Of a stretch of DNA of 8,076 bases, positions 7,128 through 8,076 are shown in pieces. The position numbers were made by a program, and so were the translations under genes. The notes below the pieces were generated by a model. It was not told the DNA's origin. It did no database searches and saw only the letters and a program-made list of their open reading frames with translations. Every line of letters starts with the position of its first letter. The stretch's first letter is position 1. This stretch comes from CAZTLI01 sp964614375 (GTDB taxonomy: Bacteria > Chloroflexota > Anaerolineae > Aggregatilineales > Phototrophicaceae), in the NCBI GenBank assembly GCA_964614375.1, contig CAZTLI010000244.1, forward strand, positions 1 through 8,076, in the 5' to 3' direction.

Positions 7128-7153
7128 CCCGGTCTAGCATAGGCCGGGTTTTT
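7128..7153 (+). terminator. Intrinsic terminator after paralog D
   Basis: CCCGGTCTA (7128-7136) pairs with TAGGCCGGG (7140-7148) around the loop GCA, with one T-G wobble, followed by five T (7149-7153). It is identical over 26 bases to the terminator after paralog C. There is no A-run on the left side, so it should act only on plus-strand transcripts and not on the converging methyltransferase. Confidence 0.88.
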
Positions 7154-7183
7154 ATTGATGGATGCCGACGATTTCCAATTGGA

Positions 7184-8076
7184 CTATTCCTTCCATTCAC
7201 CACCTGTTGGTTGATGCACAGGGCGTCCCAATGGGCGAATTTTCAACTCACCGCGATAAAAGGCGTCTATCCGGTCTCTGGCGATGTCGATGTAGTCGGC
7301 TTCTTTATCACAACCCAGCACACGGCGATTATGGCGCAGCCCAGCAAGCAGTGAAGTACCGACGCCTGCAAACGGGTCTAGTACCCAATCGTCTTCATCT
7401 GTCAGTGCCAGCACACACCGTTCAACTAGTTCTATTGGATACTGGCAGGGATGAGCTGTTTTTTCGGGGTGGTTGGATTTGACGTTGGGGATATTCCAGA
7501 GCTCAGTGTCCCACTCATGCGCGATAAATTCCCAGATGTCGGATGGATTTTTCCCCAATCGATTACCAGACAGTTTGCCTTTTTTTGCGCCTTTATAATG
7601 GCGTTTGCCCGGATACTTTGAAGGGACACGCACCGGGTCGAGGTTAAAGGTGTAGTCATCACTTCTGGTAAACCACAGAATGGTCTCATAACGTCCAGAG
7701 AAGCGTTTACTGGCGTGCAAACCATGTCCAAAATGCCAGATAATCCGATTGCGGAGTTTCAAACCTCTCGCTTTGAACAGGTCATAATAATAAATATCCA
7801 AAGGGAATACTTCGCCATCCTGTACATAATTGCCGACCTGCCAGCAAATGCTCCCGGCATCATGCAGCACGCGCACTAGTTCATCAATCACCGTTTCTTG
7901 GGTAGACAAATATTCGCGCAGACTGACCTGTGTTTCATACGACTTGCCAACATTATACGGCGGCGATGTGATGATGAGTTTTGCCAAGCCATTGGGAATG
8001 GTTTGCAGAAAATCAAGTGAATCACCACAATGTAAAACTAATCGGCTGTCATCATGAGGTGTGTCAGTGGCTTCTG
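7184..8076 (-). CDS. DNA methyltransferase, N4-cytosine/N6-adenine type (beta class), N-terminus outside window
   Basis: The protein transfers a methyl group from S-adenosylmethionine to an exocyclic amino group in DNA. The frame is open to the right edge: 29 residues precede the TTG at 7985-7987 and include CGDSLDFLQTIPNG, which normally leads into this catalytic motif, so that TTG is not the start. Of 296 visible residues, TSPPY (catalytic motif IV) is at 36-40 and the cofactor-binding DPFAGVGT (motif I) at 233-240, preceded by a motif X-like HPCQYPIELVERCV. Motif IV before motif I is the beta-class order, and the stretch between is probably the target-recognition region. SPPY favours N4-cytosine, but adenine cannot be excluded. 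The gene converges on paralog D with a 77-base gap between stops. Sampled lines look richer in AT than the paralogs, consistent with transfer. No restriction enzyme is visible; a partner could lie to the right. Confidence 0.9.
   Translation of the reverse strand, partial: EATDTPHDDSRLVLHCGDSLDFLQTIPNGLAKLIITSPPYNVGKSYETQVSLREYLSTQETVIDELVRVLHDAGSICWQVGNYVQDGEVFPLDIYYYDLFKARGLKLRNRIIWHFGHGLHASKRFSGRYETILWFTRSDDYTFNLDPVRVPSKYPGKRHYKGAKKGKLSGNRLGKNPSDIWEFIAHEWDTELWNIPNVKSNHPEKTAHPCQYPIELVERCVLALTDEDDWVLDPFAGVGTSLLAGLRHNRRVLGCDKEADYIDIARDRIDAFYRGELKIRPLGRPVHQPTGGEWKE

Noticed and set aside
1454..7148. The four CCCGGTC/GGCCGGG elements as a CRISPR array or mobile-element ends
   Set aside because: They are spaced by whole genes, each lies just after a stop codon and each is followed by a T-rich run, which fits terminators. 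No spacers, transposase or target duplications are seen.
7174..7183. Palindrome TCCAATTGGA next to the methyltransferase stop
   Set aside because: It is a ten-base palindrome without a loop or T-run on the minus strand, so it is not a credible terminator and is short enough to occur by chance.
7094..7482. Plus-strand frames overlapping the methyltransferase 3' end
   Set aside because: They are antisense to well-conserved methyltransferase motifs, and one runs through the paralog D terminator. No domain or ribosome binding site supports them.
7985..7987. TTG as the methyltransferase start
   Set aside because: The in-frame residues upstream (CGDSLDFLQTIPNG) are typical of the segment before the catalytic motif, so the true start lies further right, probably outside the window.

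Overview
The window comes from a bacterial chromosome of moderate GC content. It is almost filled by four consecutive plus-strand genes for large secreted proteins that are paralogs of each other. A DNA methyltransferase gene converges on them from the right edge. Secreted proteins with a cysteine-bearing N-terminal region (CPxLVxxAL ... CYG), then SH3b, a FecR-like beta region and Fn3-like beta modules, recall proteins of Chloroflexota (Anaerolineae and relatives). That placement is from memory of the protein style and no marker gene supports it, so it is tentative.

Layout. Positions 1-1436 hold the 3' part of paralog A, whose start lies left of the window; it is the only copy with a LysM domain. 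Paralog B is 1543-3234, paralog C 3350-5056 and paralog D 5370-7106. B, C and D are complete (563, 568 and 578 aa), each with a signal peptide and the same domain order. Eight cysteines of the mature protein are at equivalent places in all three, and the five that fall in the visible part of A are also kept. Each gene is followed by a version of the same intrinsic terminator, built on CCCGGTC ... GGCCGGG. The copies after C and D are identical over 26 bases. C and D also share a leader motif before the start codon. The repeating unit is therefore leader, gene and terminator, which points to tandem duplication of whole transcription units rather than one operon.

Gaps. A-B (about 106 bases) has the terminator and a perfect 7-bp inverted repeat overlapping a possible -35 element. 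B-C (about 115 bases) has a terminator and a TATAAT box. C-D (313 bases) has a terminator and a longer leader with short dyads. At 7184-8076 on the minus strand is a beta-class amino-methyltransferase with TSPPY and DPFAGVGT motifs, cut at its N-terminus by the right edge.

How they might work together. No catalytic domain, membrane anchor or sortase motif is seen in the four paralogs. SH3b and LysM suggest binding to the cell wall or glycans, and the beta-rich disulfide-bonded C-terminal half suggests an extracellular binding or structural role. The C-terminal domains have been exchanged between copies (A and C share one type, B and D differ), so the array looks like a diversifying family of envelope or secreted binding proteins. 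The methyltransferase is probably unrelated to them in function.
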